A stretch of DNA of 64,000 nt from the NCBI GenBank assembly GCA_015178975.1, contig WHVD01000008.1, positions 310,001 through 374,000 on the forward strand. Reading direction: 5' to 3'. Below the pieces are notes generated by a model. It was given only the letters and a program-made list of their open reading frames with translations. It had not been told where the DNA came from and did no database searches. The stretch's first letter is position 1. Every line of letters begins with the position of its first letter. Origin of the DNA: Hysterangium stoloniferum. Its lineage: Eukaryota > Basidiomycota > Agaricomycetes > Hysterangiales > Hysterangiaceae. A program made the position numbers and the translations under genes. Positions 1-12,171 of this stretch are shown here, piece by piece.

Positions 1-1
1 A

Positions 2-605
2 GAGTTCATAAAGGAACATCCACAGTATATCAACCCTGACAATGCGATGGGGTTCATCTCGGATAACGACGGAGAATCGTATAATATGTGTCACTGTTCG
101 TCCATTTCAAGGATGATTTTCACCGTCCGTATACTCACGGGCCACATAATTTAGTCTGGAGTAACTTTGAGATTGCCGACATGGATTTCTGGCGTAGCGA
201 GGCTTATTCCAAATACTTCGACTATTTATACAAAGCAGGAGGATTCTATTACGAGGTATTTCCTAACTTTAAAAAAAACCCACATTTTGCATCTTTCTAA
301 ATCTTCCAAAAAGCGCTGGGGGGATGCTCCCGTCCACAGCATCGCCGCATCACTCTTCTTGCCAAAATCTAAGCTTCATTTCTTCTCGGATATAGGTTAT
401 CGACATTCGGTATACACACATTGTCCCCAAGGAGAGGTTCATACTAAGGGAAAATGCTGGTGTAATCCCGCGGATAATTTTGGTGCGTGTTACTGTCTTG
501 AATCTTCGGTTTTTGGAGTTGATTCATATTTTGGTTATTGTTGATTGTATGCCTAAAGATTATCAGTCCTATTCATGTATGAGGCAATTCGATAGGATTT
601 TTTAA
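2..605 (+). CDS. GT15 alpha-1,2-mannosyltransferase (KRE2/MNT1 type), C-terminal part
   Basis: This is the 3' end of a family-15 glycosyltransferase, a Golgi type II enzyme that adds alpha-1,2-mannose to N- and O-linked glycans. I read exons 2-95, 155-255, 314-482 and 559-605 with introns of 59, 58 and 76 bp; the joined frame is open to a TAA at 603-605. The exon joins restore family motifs: [40 protein letters not shown], then IGYRHSVYTHCP, CWCNPADNFD and YSCMRQFD just before the stop. The family normally runs to about 400 residues, so the stem, membrane anchor and N-terminal half lie off the left edge. The first intron uses an unusual GTTCGT donor. I see no damage. The family call is firm; the exact paralogue is unknown. 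Confidence 0.93.
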
Positions 606-1322
606 ATGAGTTCCTGGGCAAGGATAGATAGATGGCTGGGACTCCTCATTTTATATTCGCCGCCTCCAATGGTCCGGTACGATCCTTAGAGCCATGTACG
701 CTACCCCTCGATTGGCCCCTTCCACCACCCCAACTTATATTTATTGGTAGGCATGGCAGGGGTCTCTGACTGTCACTGTAATAGCGAAATAAGCAATCTA
801 ATAGTAATTGCGTATTATCGCCCTCTTTACAGTGTCGTGAGTTTGTGCTTTCATGGGCCTTTCACATAGTCAAGATTGTATTCAGAGCGTCGATTAATTC
901 AGAAATAGGCATGTGATTGTCAGACTGCTAATAGTTGTATCACTGAACATTCAGACTCTCCTGACCACGGAAGTGTCTTTATGCTCATTTTCTTTTTTCT
1001 TTTTTTTCTAAAAAAAAAGTATCGCTGACTGGTCTTTAAAAAGGTAGTTGCAGTTCGTATCATGATAAGTAGACCGTTCCAAAGTCATAGACGGTCATAC
1101 CTACTCTACAATCATGTTGGAATATTTTGATGATCGGTGTTCCATAGCCATTGAGGGCATTTACTGTGTTAGCTGATGCGGTTACTCTTTTTTGTTCCAG
1201 AGACCGGAATCTAAATATTTGTATTGCAAACAATCTTTTTGGGTGGTCCTAGTTAGTTGAAATCTATAAGAGACTTAGTACTTTGTCGCCCCCACGGCGA
1301 AAACCCGCGGTATACTTTCAAC
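606..1322. other. intergenic, no gene recognised
   Basis: No reading frame here looks coding and no RNA gene was seen. It separates the GT15 gene from the 3' flank of the first phosphatase copy. A short A/T run near 1,000-1,020 is the only low-complexity feature. Confidence 0.6.
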
Positions 1323-1744
1323 AGATCAAAGGATGAGTTGTATTTAAGTTAGATTAATAAGTCATTTTTCCCACATGCTTAATGAAACATCCTAGCAATA
1401 TGCCACACGACTCCCGAGAGAAACTGGTGTCTCCACGCCAACGCGGCAAAGGTCGCAGTAACGACCATAATACGATTCTACCAGATGTAAACCGCGGGGA
1501 TTATTTCAGTTCATGGTATTAATGTGACACGCCGGAAATTCAGGAAAACGACTGTCATCAAATAATAATTTGTGGCTTGGACAGGTCACATACACAGCAT
1601 AACTAATTGTCTCAGTGAATGAGGCACCAAAAATATTTGAATCCCCTCCCAGATATGAACTACTGTTTAAGAAAAGAGAAATGTAATTTTCGTATGATTG
1701 TTCAACATTATTACCCTCGCACAAGTAATCCCACCTCACGCATT

Positions 1745-3241
1745 TCAGCCGCAATCCTCCGCAACGAATACAGGACCCCCACCTGCTCCAACAGCATTCA
1801 AATCCGGTTCCGGGTACGGCGTGACAAGCTCGGGATGTGAGTTGAGAGGTCCGGGAATCGTACCAGTGATATTGGTAAGGGGAATATCCGTAACGTGTGC
1901 GTTCTGGTAGCCTGTTTTTTGGGCGACGACGTCGAATACATTGGCCAAAGATCTAAGGACATAAGATAAGAATGCAATTTCCGGTCATCAACGCCTGTAA
2001 GCGCAGGACTTACTTGTTCGTATCACCACGGCCAAGCGACCCAAGTCGCCAATTATTCTGAACTGTACTGAGTGCCGAATAATGGGTGTAATATGTGGGG
2101 TCAGTTGTGCCCTTAAATTGTGCCGGAACAGCATTCCCGAGCAACAACGTGAAGACATTATTGTTTATCCCATAATTCTCCGTCTCGTCAAACGTCAAAA
2201 GGATGAGTGTGTCATCGTTGTTGAATCGAGGATCCTTCAACAAAGGAACCAAGAAATACTCCAACCATGCGCCTGTGAAATCGATATCTGTATCATGGGC
2301 ATCATTAACGATGTTTGGGGTGATCCACACCCATTGGGGGAGCGCGTCATTTGTGACGTCGCGGGCAAAGTCGTTGAAATTACGATGGCGCTCTGCACGC
2401 TCCGGAATGGTTGCAACGGAGTTGAAGATGGTGAGGGGGTTGTGTTTGCGCCAGTAGTAAATGTAAGGGGCAGCGGAAGGAGTGATGTAATTGGGGGAAG
2501 TATAACTATCAGCATATTAGGATATGTAAAGGCCAAGTGCTCAGAACATACTTAGCCTCATTGTAACCATCTGTGGGCATATGTTCTTGGTATGATGCCC
2601 AAGAGATTTTTTTCTCCTCTAATAAATCCACAATCGTTGAAATGCTGTCGTGTTCAATGTCAGCAAAACAGGAGAAATTATCCCAGTATGGAAACACGTC
2701 TACTTGGACGGAATGGCATAATAGGCATCATCAGCCATACCGAAGAACGAACCGCCCACAGCAGCGATATAATTAGGTTGTGATGGATGGGTTAGGGCAT
2801 AGTACTGTGTCAATGTTACACCCTCTTCAGCGAGTGATTGAAATGCGGCCTGGATGGTAAGTGATTAAATGAGAACGATACAACACAAGTAGGACGCACG
2901 GTGGTATTGGCAGTAGCAAAATCCGTATTTTCCAACCAAATCTATTCAGAGTACACTATCAAAACGGATACTTGACGTGTCCCTAGAACGCGCACGGTCC
3001 ATACCTGGATAAACCTATTGAACGCCCTGCCTCGAACATGAGAGGAAGAGGGGAGGGTCGAATTGCTTCTTCCCGGATATGTGTCCGATTCAAACGTAGG
3101 TCCACGGGAAGGCGGTACGAAAACTGGCGCCTGGGCAAGGTCAAGAAGGTTAGTGACAACGGATCAAAGTTTATGGTTGGAATGCACCTGAGCGGCGTAC
3201 ACAAGTGAAGCACACAGTAAGGAAACTGCAAAAGAGAACAT
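1745..3241 (-). CDS. secreted acid phosphatase (phosphoesterase family, PHOA-like), copy A
   Basis: A secreted phosphatase of the PF04185 phosphoesterase family, expected to release phosphate from organic esters outside the cell. Seven exons, all in phase: 3241-3188, 3130-3005, 2941-2900, 2849-2704, 2644-2552, 2505-2014 and 1952-1745, giving 386 residues. Exon 1 encodes a signal peptide (MFSFAVSLLCASLVYAAQ). Visible motifs are the IWLENTDF segment near residue 61, THPSQPNY near residue 94, NDAHDTDIDF and LLTFDETENYG, all typical metal and phosphate-binding regions of the family. No stop or frameshift interrupts it. The GTAGAC donor of intron 4 is weaker than the matching GTAAAT in copy B. The start is the only ATG that gives a signal peptide. 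It is probably phosphate-regulated, but I see no regulatory site that proves this. Confidence 0.9.
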
Positions 3242-3268
3242 AGTGAGGTTGTCAGCAACCCCTGATGC

Positions 3269-3274
3269 TTTATA
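3269..3274 (-). promoter_or_regulatory. TATA box of phosphatase copy A
   Basis: TATAAA on the minus strand about 28 bp upstream of the ATG. An equivalent TATAAA sits at 7,585-7,590 before copy B, followed in both by the shared AGGGGTTGCTG, so the core promoter was duplicated with the gene. Confidence 0.5.
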
Positions 3275-3335
3275 GATGGTTCGTTTGCCGCCCATGTGCG
3301 ATCGGCGCGATTGGTGTAACGCGCAGTACCACGCT

Positions 3336-5339
3336 ACGTATGTATATATGGCTGTGCCAAATTTGATGACTGATAGAGTATTTGCAAAGTACATAATCTA
3401 TATTAGCAAATTGAATTGAACCGGGTAACCAAAATACCTGATATGGATATCAGGAACCAATTCAGTTTACTAATATTTATTAGTTGCAAATACTCTCTAA
3501 TACTATATGGCAGGCTACATGGGGAAAAAGCGCGTCACAGTCAACCCACGCAGGGGGTCAGAATAGAGGCTGCAATAATTCTCTTTGTTCCTTTCAAGAG
3601 GCGACCAGGCCAGGTGGACGGGTGTCTGAGGGCCTGCTTTTTGAACTTTTTGGTTATAATTTTGTACTGCATGAATTTTTATTCACTCCTTGATCAATCT
3701 TGTTCAGAACTTTACTAAGAGTTAATTGCATATCCATAAGAAAAAATGTCTTATCGGGCGCCTAAGGAAGGGCCATGTTTTACCTCCATCACATAATGTG
3801 ACCAATTGTGACATTATTGATGAGCAACGAGACAGGACATTCGAACCATTGGGATCATGATTCAATGGCCCCTTAGTTACATCTCAAATAGGTTATTAAA
3901 GCTAACAGCCCAAACTATAAAGAGATATTTTCCTACTATACAAGATGCAAGGTTAATGCTTGTCACCTCTGACACTAATTCCTCAAGATTTCACATAAAT
4001 TACCACGGTTTCAACAGATGAGCTGAAGGGTGTATTATTTAAAATGCTAAGAAGGTGGTAGGAAAGGTGCAAAAAATGCATAGAAGTAATATGGCATACT
4101 TAACCGACTGAGGTCTTCCGGTCAGTGCTTGTATTCACATATGGTATTTTACATAATGGATGCCTCTGGGGATAAAAATATTTTTCTTCAGATGTCGGCC
4201 AGTGGCAGTCATTACTTGTATTTTATGAGTCCTTACAGGTCCTTGACGTGATTTGGACCCGTTTACATAAGGCACTTTTTGAAATCCAGACTTTGTGACA
4301 TAGGATGAAATAGGGCAAGGATTGACCGGACTAAATACATGAGATATTTGTGTAGCTAACTGTATCCGAATGGAGAAACACCTCAGCCGCTACCTGAAGA
4401 TGGCGACAAACGACTGAGGTGGCTAAGACGATGCCTTCCAATATTTATCTCCATGGCTAGGCTCGCAACGCGCAGTGATGCCGATAAAACTGCCTTGCTA
4501 CGAGATTGCCGTGACGCAGGTACATTTAGGCTTGTCGATCAAAAAGGCGGGGAGAATAGAAACGGCCATGAAGACCGTAGGTTTTGATCTAACCTTGCGT
4601 ACCAGCACTGAACTTTATCACCTTGTCTGTTTCTCTTTGTTATTCCCCTTTTGTTCTTGCATCTTTGTTTCCCTAAATGTTCTCATTAGTCAGCATAAAT
4701 ACAACCTTCGCAGATTGTACACCCCAGTCATTTGGCATCCGTACAGATACTGAGGTGAGATATATTCTTTATCAGTTCACTTACTAATACCCATTATCAT
4801 GTGTACCATATAATTATTATTATCTAGCATACTGTACTAAATCGACCGATTCTCCATGTCGTGACTCACAGCGCACTTGAAATTCGATGTTTTGTCACAC
4901 GTTACTGCGAGGTTAGTTTGAAGAATATGGTGTCAAAAAAAGATTGAGGAATTTTGGAAGAATGGCACGCATCACGCCGACTTTTGAGGAACCGTTAATA
5001 ACCGTTACACCTGATTCCAGAGAAGAATCGATCGATTTAGTACAGTACTCTTATTTGTTCCTACTTGAAAACATGGGCTAGCAACGGGGCAACGTAATTG
5101 TAAAAGTCAAACCGCGCAAGCCTCTCAATAAAACTGCAGACTTTGTGGCAAAGATATATGAGTTATGAACAAGAGATTTAAAATTTAATGAAAATTGGAT
5201 GGAAATAACAATGGCTAAGCATTGAATTGTTAAATCCATTGAAGGGGAGAAGAGTGACATGAGTGGCGCGGGGCAGAAAGCGGGGGGTATGTGAATCCTT
5301 GGAGAGCTTCCATACATGGTATGTGGGGGCTCGACATCC
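3336..5339. other. spacer between duplicated phosphatase units, no gene recognised
   Basis: Short open frames (for example 3,416-3,718 and 4,475-4,753) show no recognisable domain and no splice-supported extension. A CACCTCAG/CTGAGGTG inverted pair near 4,380-4,426 and an ACTGAGGTGAGATATATTC stretch near 4,751 resemble the LTR-type hairpins seen at 16,268 and 24,522, so part of this may be a retroelement relic. Confidence 0.5.
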
Positions 5340-5580
5340 ACAGTCAACATGATCCGGGGAGAGGACAACGCGGAGGTAACAGTTGAACCTGAAACGGCGG
5401 TGTGAAGGTCTCACCATCTTGGTCCAATGCAGGCTCCAGCATCTTGCCGTTCTCAACAATATCCGCCCACCGTCAATATGCCTTTGTAGTCACCTTCACA
5501 ATTCACTTTTCCATTTTTAATGTCATACTGAAGTACGCCATTCCAGGACCCATAAACAGAGATTCCTAGTCTATGATCAA
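5340..5580 (-). pseudogene. unidentified coding-like relic
   Basis: On the minus strand two overlapping frames read like protein. The first gives LGISVYGSWNGVLQYDIKNG followed by KVNCEGDYKGILTVGG, then stops. The neighbouring frame continues with ADIVENGKMLEPALDQDGET and FTPPFQVQLLPP before a stop. A frameshift or an unrecognised intron near 5,465 would join them. I cannot name the family. The stretch ends where the duplicated phosphatase block begins, so it may be the tail of a gene cut by the duplication. The call rests only on protein-like composition and could be chance. Confidence 0.3.
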
Positions 5581-6028
5581 GTGATGAGTTGAGTTCAAGT
5601 TGGGTTAATCAATTATTTTTTCCGCGTGATCAATGAGACATTCCAGCTTGGCTACCATAGTAATGTGATAATGTGATAGAATGACTCAGAGAATCGATGC
5701 CCTCACACCGACGGCAGAGGTCGCAGTAGTGCCCACAATGTCTCCACCCGATGTCAAACGCGGGAATAACCACGTTATTTTGGCTTTTTGGTGTCAGTAA
5801 GTCAGAAATGGGCTGACTAGATAACAGCTCGTGGTTCCGACACATAATTCACAGTATAAGTAAAGTGGCTTGATATGCTATTATTGCATCTGTGAATGAG
5901 GGACCGAAAATATTTGAATGACATCCAAGAAATGAACAATTGTTTAAGTAGAGAGAAATGGAATTTTCCCATGGTTTGCCAAAATGATAACCCTCACAAT
6001 ATCACTCAAGAATGGTACCTCACGCCCT

Positions 6029-7542
6029 TCAGTCGCTATTCGCCGGGATGAAAACGGGGCCTCCACCTGCTCCAACAGCATTCCTATCCGGTTCCGGGTA
6101 CGGCGTGACAAGCTCGGGATGTGAGTTGAGAGGTCCGGGAATCGTACCAGTGATATTGGTAAGTGGAATATCCGTAACATGGAGATTGTGGTAGCGGGTT
6201 TGTTTGGCGACGACGTCGAATACATTGGCCATGGATCTAAGGGCGTGAGACAAGAAGGTAGTATCGGTTCATGATTGCTTGTGAGGGCGGGACTTACTTG
6301 TTCGTATCGCCACGACCAAGCGACCCAAGTTGCCAATTATTCTGAACTGTACTGAGTGCCGAATAATGGGTATAATATGTGGGATCAGTTGTGCCCCTAA
6401 GTCGCGGCGGAAGAGCATTCCCAAGCAACAACGTGAAGACATTATTGTTTATCCCATAATTCTCCGTCTCGTCAAACGTCAAAAGGATGAGGGTGTCATC
6501 GTTGTTGAATCGAGGATCTTTCAACAAAGGAAACAAGAAATACTGCAACCATGCGCCCGCGAAATCGATATTTGTATTGTGGGCGTCGTTGTCAATGTTT
6601 GGTGTGATCCATATCCATTGGGGGAGCGCATGACTTGTGACATCGCGGGCAAAGTCGTTGAAATTACGATGGCGCGCAGCGCGTGTAGGAATGCTTGCGA
6701 CGGAGTCGTAGGTCATGAGAGGGTTGTGCTTACGCCAGTAGTAAGTGTAAGGGGCGGCTGAGGAATTGACGTAATTGGGGGAAGTGTAACTGTTTACGGG
6801 AAGATATTAGGACTTGAAAGGCATGGATGTTAGGCAATCAGAGCATACTTATCCCCCTGGTAACCATCTGTAGGCATGTGCTCGTGGTATGATGCCCAAG
6901 AAATATTTTTCTCCTCTAATAGATCCACGATCGTTGCAACACTGTCGTGTTAGATGTCAGCAAGAGAAAAGTGAAATTATCCTAGGATGGAAACACATTT
7001 ACTTGGATGGAATTCTATGGTAGGCATCATCAGATAGTCCGAAGAACGAACCACCCACAGCAGCGAGATAGTTAGGTTGTGAAGGATGCGTTACGCCATA
7101 GTACTGCGTCAGTGTCACTCCCTCCTTGGCGAGTGATCGAAATGCAGCCTGGATGAGTGGTCACTTTTTAAATGGGCAAAATATAATGCAAATAAGACGC
7201 ACGGTAGTTTTGGCAGTGGCAAAATCCGTATTTTCCAACCAAATCTATGCAAAGCAGACTATCAAAATGGATGCTCGACGTGTCCTTAGAACGCGTCTTG
7301 CCATACCTGAACAAACCTATTGAACGCCCTGCCTCGAACATGAGACGAAAAAGGGAGGGTCGAATTGCTTCTTCCCGGATATATGTCTGATTCGAACGTA
7401 GGTCCACGGGAAGGCGGGACGAAAACTGGAGCCTGGGGAAGATGAAAAGGTTAGTGATAGCCAGTTGAAGTTCATGGTTGGAATGCACCTGAGCGGCGTA
7501 TGCAAGTGAAGCACACAGTAAGGATACTGCGAGAGAGAACAT
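6029..7542 (-). CDS. secreted acid phosphatase (phosphoesterase family, PHOA-like), copy B
   Basis: Paralogue of the gene at 1,745-3,241 with the same seven-exon layout: 7542-7489, 7432-7307, 7244-7203, 7148-7003, 6941-6849, 6789-6298 and 6236-6029, again 386 residues. Every exon has the same length as in copy A while intron lengths differ slightly, so both genes are under coding constraint. Exon 1 encodes the signal peptide MFSLAVSLLCASLAYAAQ. IWLENTDF lies at residues 61-68, THPSQPNY at 94-101, and NDAHNTNIDF and LLTFDETENYG lie in the long sixth exon. The frame is uninterrupted. Expected role: extracellular phosphate release. It may differ from copy A in expression or substrate range, which the sequence cannot show. 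Confidence 0.91.
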
Positions 7543-7584
7543 GAAGGCGTGGGGGATACGGGCGTTCCCAGCAACCCCTAATGG

Positions 7585-7590
7585 TTTATA
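7585..7590 (-). promoter_or_regulatory. TATA box of phosphatase copy B
   Basis: TATAAA on the minus strand 43 bp upstream of the copy B ATG, in the same context as the TATAAA of copy A. Confidence 0.45.
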
Positions 7591-7632
7591 TGCGTTCGCT
7601 CGCCATGATGTGGCATGTAAGGCGCAGTGTAT

Positions 7633-8997
7633 AGATTATCGCTTGGTGCGGTTGGATTTGCAAGTGTACTAAATGATAAATGAATTGACGACTGAATATA
7701 GCAGGCTACACCATGATGTAGACGCAATAAGCAACCAGTTACGCATTAAACCCTAAACCAGCCCTCAGATTTTCCGTGATACGAGCCTGCATCATAATAG
7801 AATGCATATATGCCACCATTTACACCGAGTCGTGCCTTGCAACATCATGGATGAATGTCTACACGAGAGCAGGCCACAACCATGATGGAAAAGGAATTAT
7901 GGCGTTCATGTAATAAGATTCATATAAGGCCGAACCGTCGAAACGAGGATTCTGCGATATGACATCAACCTCGGCATGTCGTCATTGGAAAGTAACCGAA
8001 ATAGGCTGAAAGGTAACCGACATCGGATTAGAGTAAGTCACGTTAATGTCCGTCCACCATCGTCTTGCTGTATGGACATCGACAAATCCGATCCAGCAGG
8101 AAAACCTGCTGGCCTCGGTACACGCTCCCAACCGTATACTACCCACCACTGGGTCACCAAGATTCTCAGAGTTCGATGCGCGCGTAGGTCGGCACGAATC
8201 GACTATCTTATCACTCCCTTTGGACCAGGCTTAGTAGTAGACTCCTAATCAGTAATTCTGGATGGGCGAAACGGTCGGGGTAGCGGTATCCCCCTGATGA
8301 GAGCTCTCGTCGGCTCGAAACCGTTACTATCCCGTTTTCCCTAGCCACTCTCTACACTAGCTGACAAAGTTCAATCTTCGGAGACAACTGTTTGCGGCGA
8401 GTGATAAGGTGGTGGTCCGCCCAGCGGCGCTCTGGTGGACGCTGGTGACCTCGCGTTGTCAAGGTCACCTGGCTATTTTATATATGTTAACATATTTCAT
8501 TTAGAACATTTAAAAGTGTTATAATGGGCAAGTCCAAGGTTCATAGAACCAGGCAAAACAAGCTCCAGTCAGTCCGATTTATGGACGCATGTGAGCAAAC
8601 AGGAAATACCATGGTCATCAAGCTCTACCAGCAAATATCTTTAGGATGTTTGGGGAAGGTCAATCCTAGACTACCTTAATTTAATATTTTTTTGCATATT
8701 TTTCCCAGCCTCCCTAATCCAAAAAAAAAAAAGTCTGGCGGTGTCATATGGCTCCCGCTTACATAAGGGCGCTGGATTTGCCTCACGTCTCTTAGTTTCT
8801 GAGTCGAAAAGCACGCCATAAAAAGGCTCCTGCTCCTTTTTTGCTCATCACGGTACCAGGACAGGAAATAGCTCTAGATGTCAGTCACATGGTATGGTAC
8901 ATTAGCAACACATGAATGCACCCAAAGTAACTATTCGTACACCGAGTACTGAGCAAGGTGGATGGGCTAGTGAATTTGAAGCCCATGAGGTGCAAGA
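7633..8997. other. intergenic, no gene recognised
   Basis: Small open frames at 7,976-8,248 lack any recognisable motif. A 12-base A run lies near 8,719. It forms the upstream flank of the phosphatase and the 3' flank of the dehydrogenase. Confidence 0.55.
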
Positions 8998-10370
8998 TCA
9001 TATCGCCATCAAGTATTTTGACACAATTTCCTTCACAGCTGGCGTAATGGGTCCAAGTAATTCTAAAGTCTCGTTCTAAAGATCCAGCTGTTAGTACGAA
9101 ATGAGGCAAATATTGCTGGATCACCCACCCAAATATTTTCTTGCATTACTTGCCCCTCCTTTCCCAATATCCACTCGTTTTCTTCTCGAATCTGACAGCT
9201 TGCCAAATACCGCCCCTGCACCGCATCATTCTCGCCTCCTAACGCTCCCCAGACGATTGCCCGGCTACCCATCTCGCAAGTACGGCCAACTAACCGTCGA
9301 CATAATAGAATAAGGTGGAGTTGGAGACCCTTTTGGTCCCGGAGTATAGTTGATTGACAGAGGCCCGGGTTGAGACTCACAACTGTGAGAGGAGAGCCAA
9401 GCGGTAGGTGAGCGACGAGGGAGCGGGTGAACATGATATTCAGGACTAGAAGTCCAAGGTCAGATACTAAGAATAATTCCTGGTGAGTGAAATGTACGTT
9501 TTGTAATATTGTACCGATTCGCCATTCGGCTACAAGCGCCATTAACCATTAATTGTTACACAAGCTAAAGACGAAATTGCTAGAGCATACGAGGGGGTGC
9601 TGTACTCGCTGTCGCTAAGCCTTTTCAATACGTGAGGGTTCAAGCCCTCCTCAAAGGGGACTGCTGCATGGTGCATATCACTTGACAAGATCACAACACG
9701 GGGTGTGGGTCCAGAGGCCTTGGTCTTCAGCATGGCAGGAAGTAAGAGAAGACACAGAAGCGCCGTAGAAAGATGGTTAACCTGAAGGCTATAACCGGTG
9801 GGTTTTCTTTAGCAAAAGTTAAATTCCTGACTAATGATCCTCACGAGTACTCGTGTCCATCGCTGGTCTTTTGAAAAATTTCCGTGGCAACTCCAGCGTT
9901 CGCAACGAGTATATCTAGGCGGCCATCTGTTTCAGTTTCGAATTTTCTGACGAAGGCCAAGACAGATGAAAAATCTAATTGATCAATGCGCCATGCCATA
10001 AGCTCTTCTTTAATCCCTGTAGATATCCGAATATCTGACAAAACAAATTAATAACTGACGACCATTCGGAGACACTGTGACCGCTCAGGATGTAGATTAT
10101 ATTTACCATTCATAGCTTCTTCCGATTTTTTTATGTCTCTACATCCTAAGATGAGCTTTTCGGGCTTCATTCTGGCAAAGTGTTTAGCTGTCTCAAAACC
10201 GAGGCCGACATTTCCGCCTGTTACAATCACAGTTTTGCCTCGTATCCGCGTGTGAGTACTGGGAGTATACAGTACTAGCATAAAATCACTGTACCCTTCA
10301 GATCGGCAGAGATCAACTCCAGCTCTGTGAACTGGTCTTTGAGGAAAGTAAACAATGAGGGTCGTCCCAT
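8998..10370 (-). CDS. short-chain dehydrogenase/reductase
   Basis: An NAD(P)-dependent oxidoreductase of the SDR superfamily, nearest in look to fungal retinol-dehydrogenase-like and WW-oxidoreductase-like enzymes; the substrate is unknown. Seven in-phase exons: 10370-10295, 10238-10107, 10034-9845, 9788-9591, 9529-9498, 9445-9129 and 9075-8998, 340 residues. The cofactor motif TGGNVGLG is at residues 32-39, NAG at 115-117, the catalytic serine in VILSSDMHH, and the Tyr-x3-Lys pair at Y205 and K209. That pair is carried by a 32-nt exon whose splice sites are needed to keep the frame. Further family motifs are VSLNPGLCQS and ARAIVWGA-like MGSRAIVWGALGG. No membrane anchor or targeting signal is obvious. 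No defect seen. Confidence 0.9.
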
Positions 10371-12171
10371 GGTACGAGTAGATAGACGATGATTCGGGAT
10401 GTGAATGATTCGCTTTAACAAGGTTTTAACTGGTGATAGGTACATGCCCTTACATGGAGAACGTCTCGTATCTAATCGTCGATGCGACTGCTTTGGGAAC
10501 TCGGGTGCATTGTTTGTTGATGTTATGAGCCATAGGCGCATGTTACTTGTGATCCAGATTTGTGACTTCACTTCTCACCCGACTATGCCGAGCAATCTGG
10601 CCCAAATTCACCACCCTTTATTGTTCTCTTCATCCTAGAATAGGTTATGTTAGAGTATGATGATTACGATTAGTATTAAATCATACCTCGTATTGTGAAT
10701 GTATTTTTCCGGTCTGGTTCACATGTGATTAGCTATATTTAGTTTAGTGTTCCCTTAGTTCCAAACCAAGTGCACAGACCATGTAGCTTAGTATATAGTT
10801 ACATCCAGATGAGAGTAGGACCTCATCTGGAAACCTAGCTATATCACCGGTTTACTTCTACCCGCTCAGTCCTTAGTGGCATTCGCTCCAAGTGCTGAGA
10901 GTCATCGCACTGTGATCCCCCAGGCTTGCAGATCTTAACAGGTTATGGTATAGCTTGTGATTTTCTAGTAAGCCATGCTTTTAGATCCAGGTTTGAAGGT
11001 CATGAAGAAGCTTAGCCAGCATCTATTTAAGGTAATTGTTGCTTCATAAGGCAATTGTGGTACACTCTCCCAAGTCCGTAATTCCCGATCAAATTTCAAT
11101 GGTTCAAGATATTTACACCCATAAGATCTTTTTATCAGTAGTCATGCTCTTATACTCCTTGACAACATATTTTCCCAACCTGGCATTGAGACACATTTTG
11201 AAAGCTACCGTCATTATCCCTGAAACAAGAGACCATACGCACAGGAAGATTATGTACATCTACATGACAGCGATCCTGGAAGTACCTTATACGTTTGTTT
11301 AGAAACATGATATAAGCACTCTGGAACAAGAGTCTCAAAGTCATATCCTAGAGTACGGAATCCTAAAGAATAGCTACTCAGTGAGAACATCGAAGTTGGT
11401 GATAATAATCATTATCACTCCCGGCGTCTGGCCTGATGAAGGGCGCCAAACCCTATTTTTCAGCACGAAAATTTTTATTTTCCGATCTGTACCCCAAGAA
11501 AAGTGAAACACCATGGGAAGCACCTTCCCTACTCGAAAAAAAAAGTTCACTGTGGTGTAGTTTACTATCAAAACTTTCTCGGAAACCATGGGAGACATTT
11601 TCGGCAGCGCGATCTGTTAGAGGTGGTTACAGGGACTTAAGCCTTGCAGTAGTGGAATAAGTAACTGGTGGTTTTGGTTCATTTTGATTGTAGCACATGG
11701 GATCGATTATTATTGACACCACACAGTAACAGAGGGGGAAATGGATGGCAACGGCCATGTGGGAATCCAAAACACCTCTGAATTTCTATAAGTTTTTGGA
11801 GGACTCAGAGGTATACCAGGCACGGCCTGATCGTGGGGTTAACCCTACCGTCTTCCTTACACCAATGCTGATATAAAAACACCGTATTAAAAGGATTAGG
11901 AGTTAGGCTATATTGTCCATTGTGCTCCGCAACTGCCCCTTCCCGCCAGGTATGTAATTCCTGGTTTCCAGTTCACTGGAAAATTGCCGTCATTGCAGCC
12001 GTGCAGAGATGTAAATGTATAACCTGCACTTGAGCAGCCGATTATCATTCAAATTATGCATAATAAGCGAAGTATTGTTAAAATTGATATTTCCCAAGTT
12101 TAGGTGCATCTTGTTCGGTACCAAGTAAACCCAATCACGGTCATTTTTCTACACTGCATCGGACTCAACTT
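10371..12171. other. intergenic, no gene recognised
   Basis: Divergent spacer between the dehydrogenase (-) and the lyase (+). Open frames at 11,036-11,302 and 11,436-11,660 have no recognisable domains or supporting splice signals. Confidence 0.55.

Larger units (their letters stand above)
1323..3335 (-). repeat. segmental duplication, copy A
   Basis: This block, holding the first acid phosphatase gene with its 3' flank and core promoter, matches 5,576-7,632 in the same orientation. Similarity starts near a shared GATCAA motif (1,323 and 5,576) and ends near the CGCAGT of the promoter region (3,335 and 7,632). Boundaries were set by eye and may be off by tens of bases. The coding parts are far more alike than the flanks and introns. 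Confidence 0.75.
5576..7632 (-). repeat. segmental duplication, copy B
   Basis: Second copy of the phosphatase unit, direct orientation relative to 1,323-3,335, separated by about 2.2 kb. The downstream flank (5,585-5,760), the gene and the promoter region are all recognisably paired with copy A. Confidence 0.75.

Noticed and set aside
7748-7775. Telomere-like AAACCCTAAACC
   Set aside because: A single short match, not an array; chance occurrence.
9637-9660. B-box-like GGTTCAAGCCC
   Set aside because: It lies inside a dehydrogenase exon and no cloverleaf forms around it.
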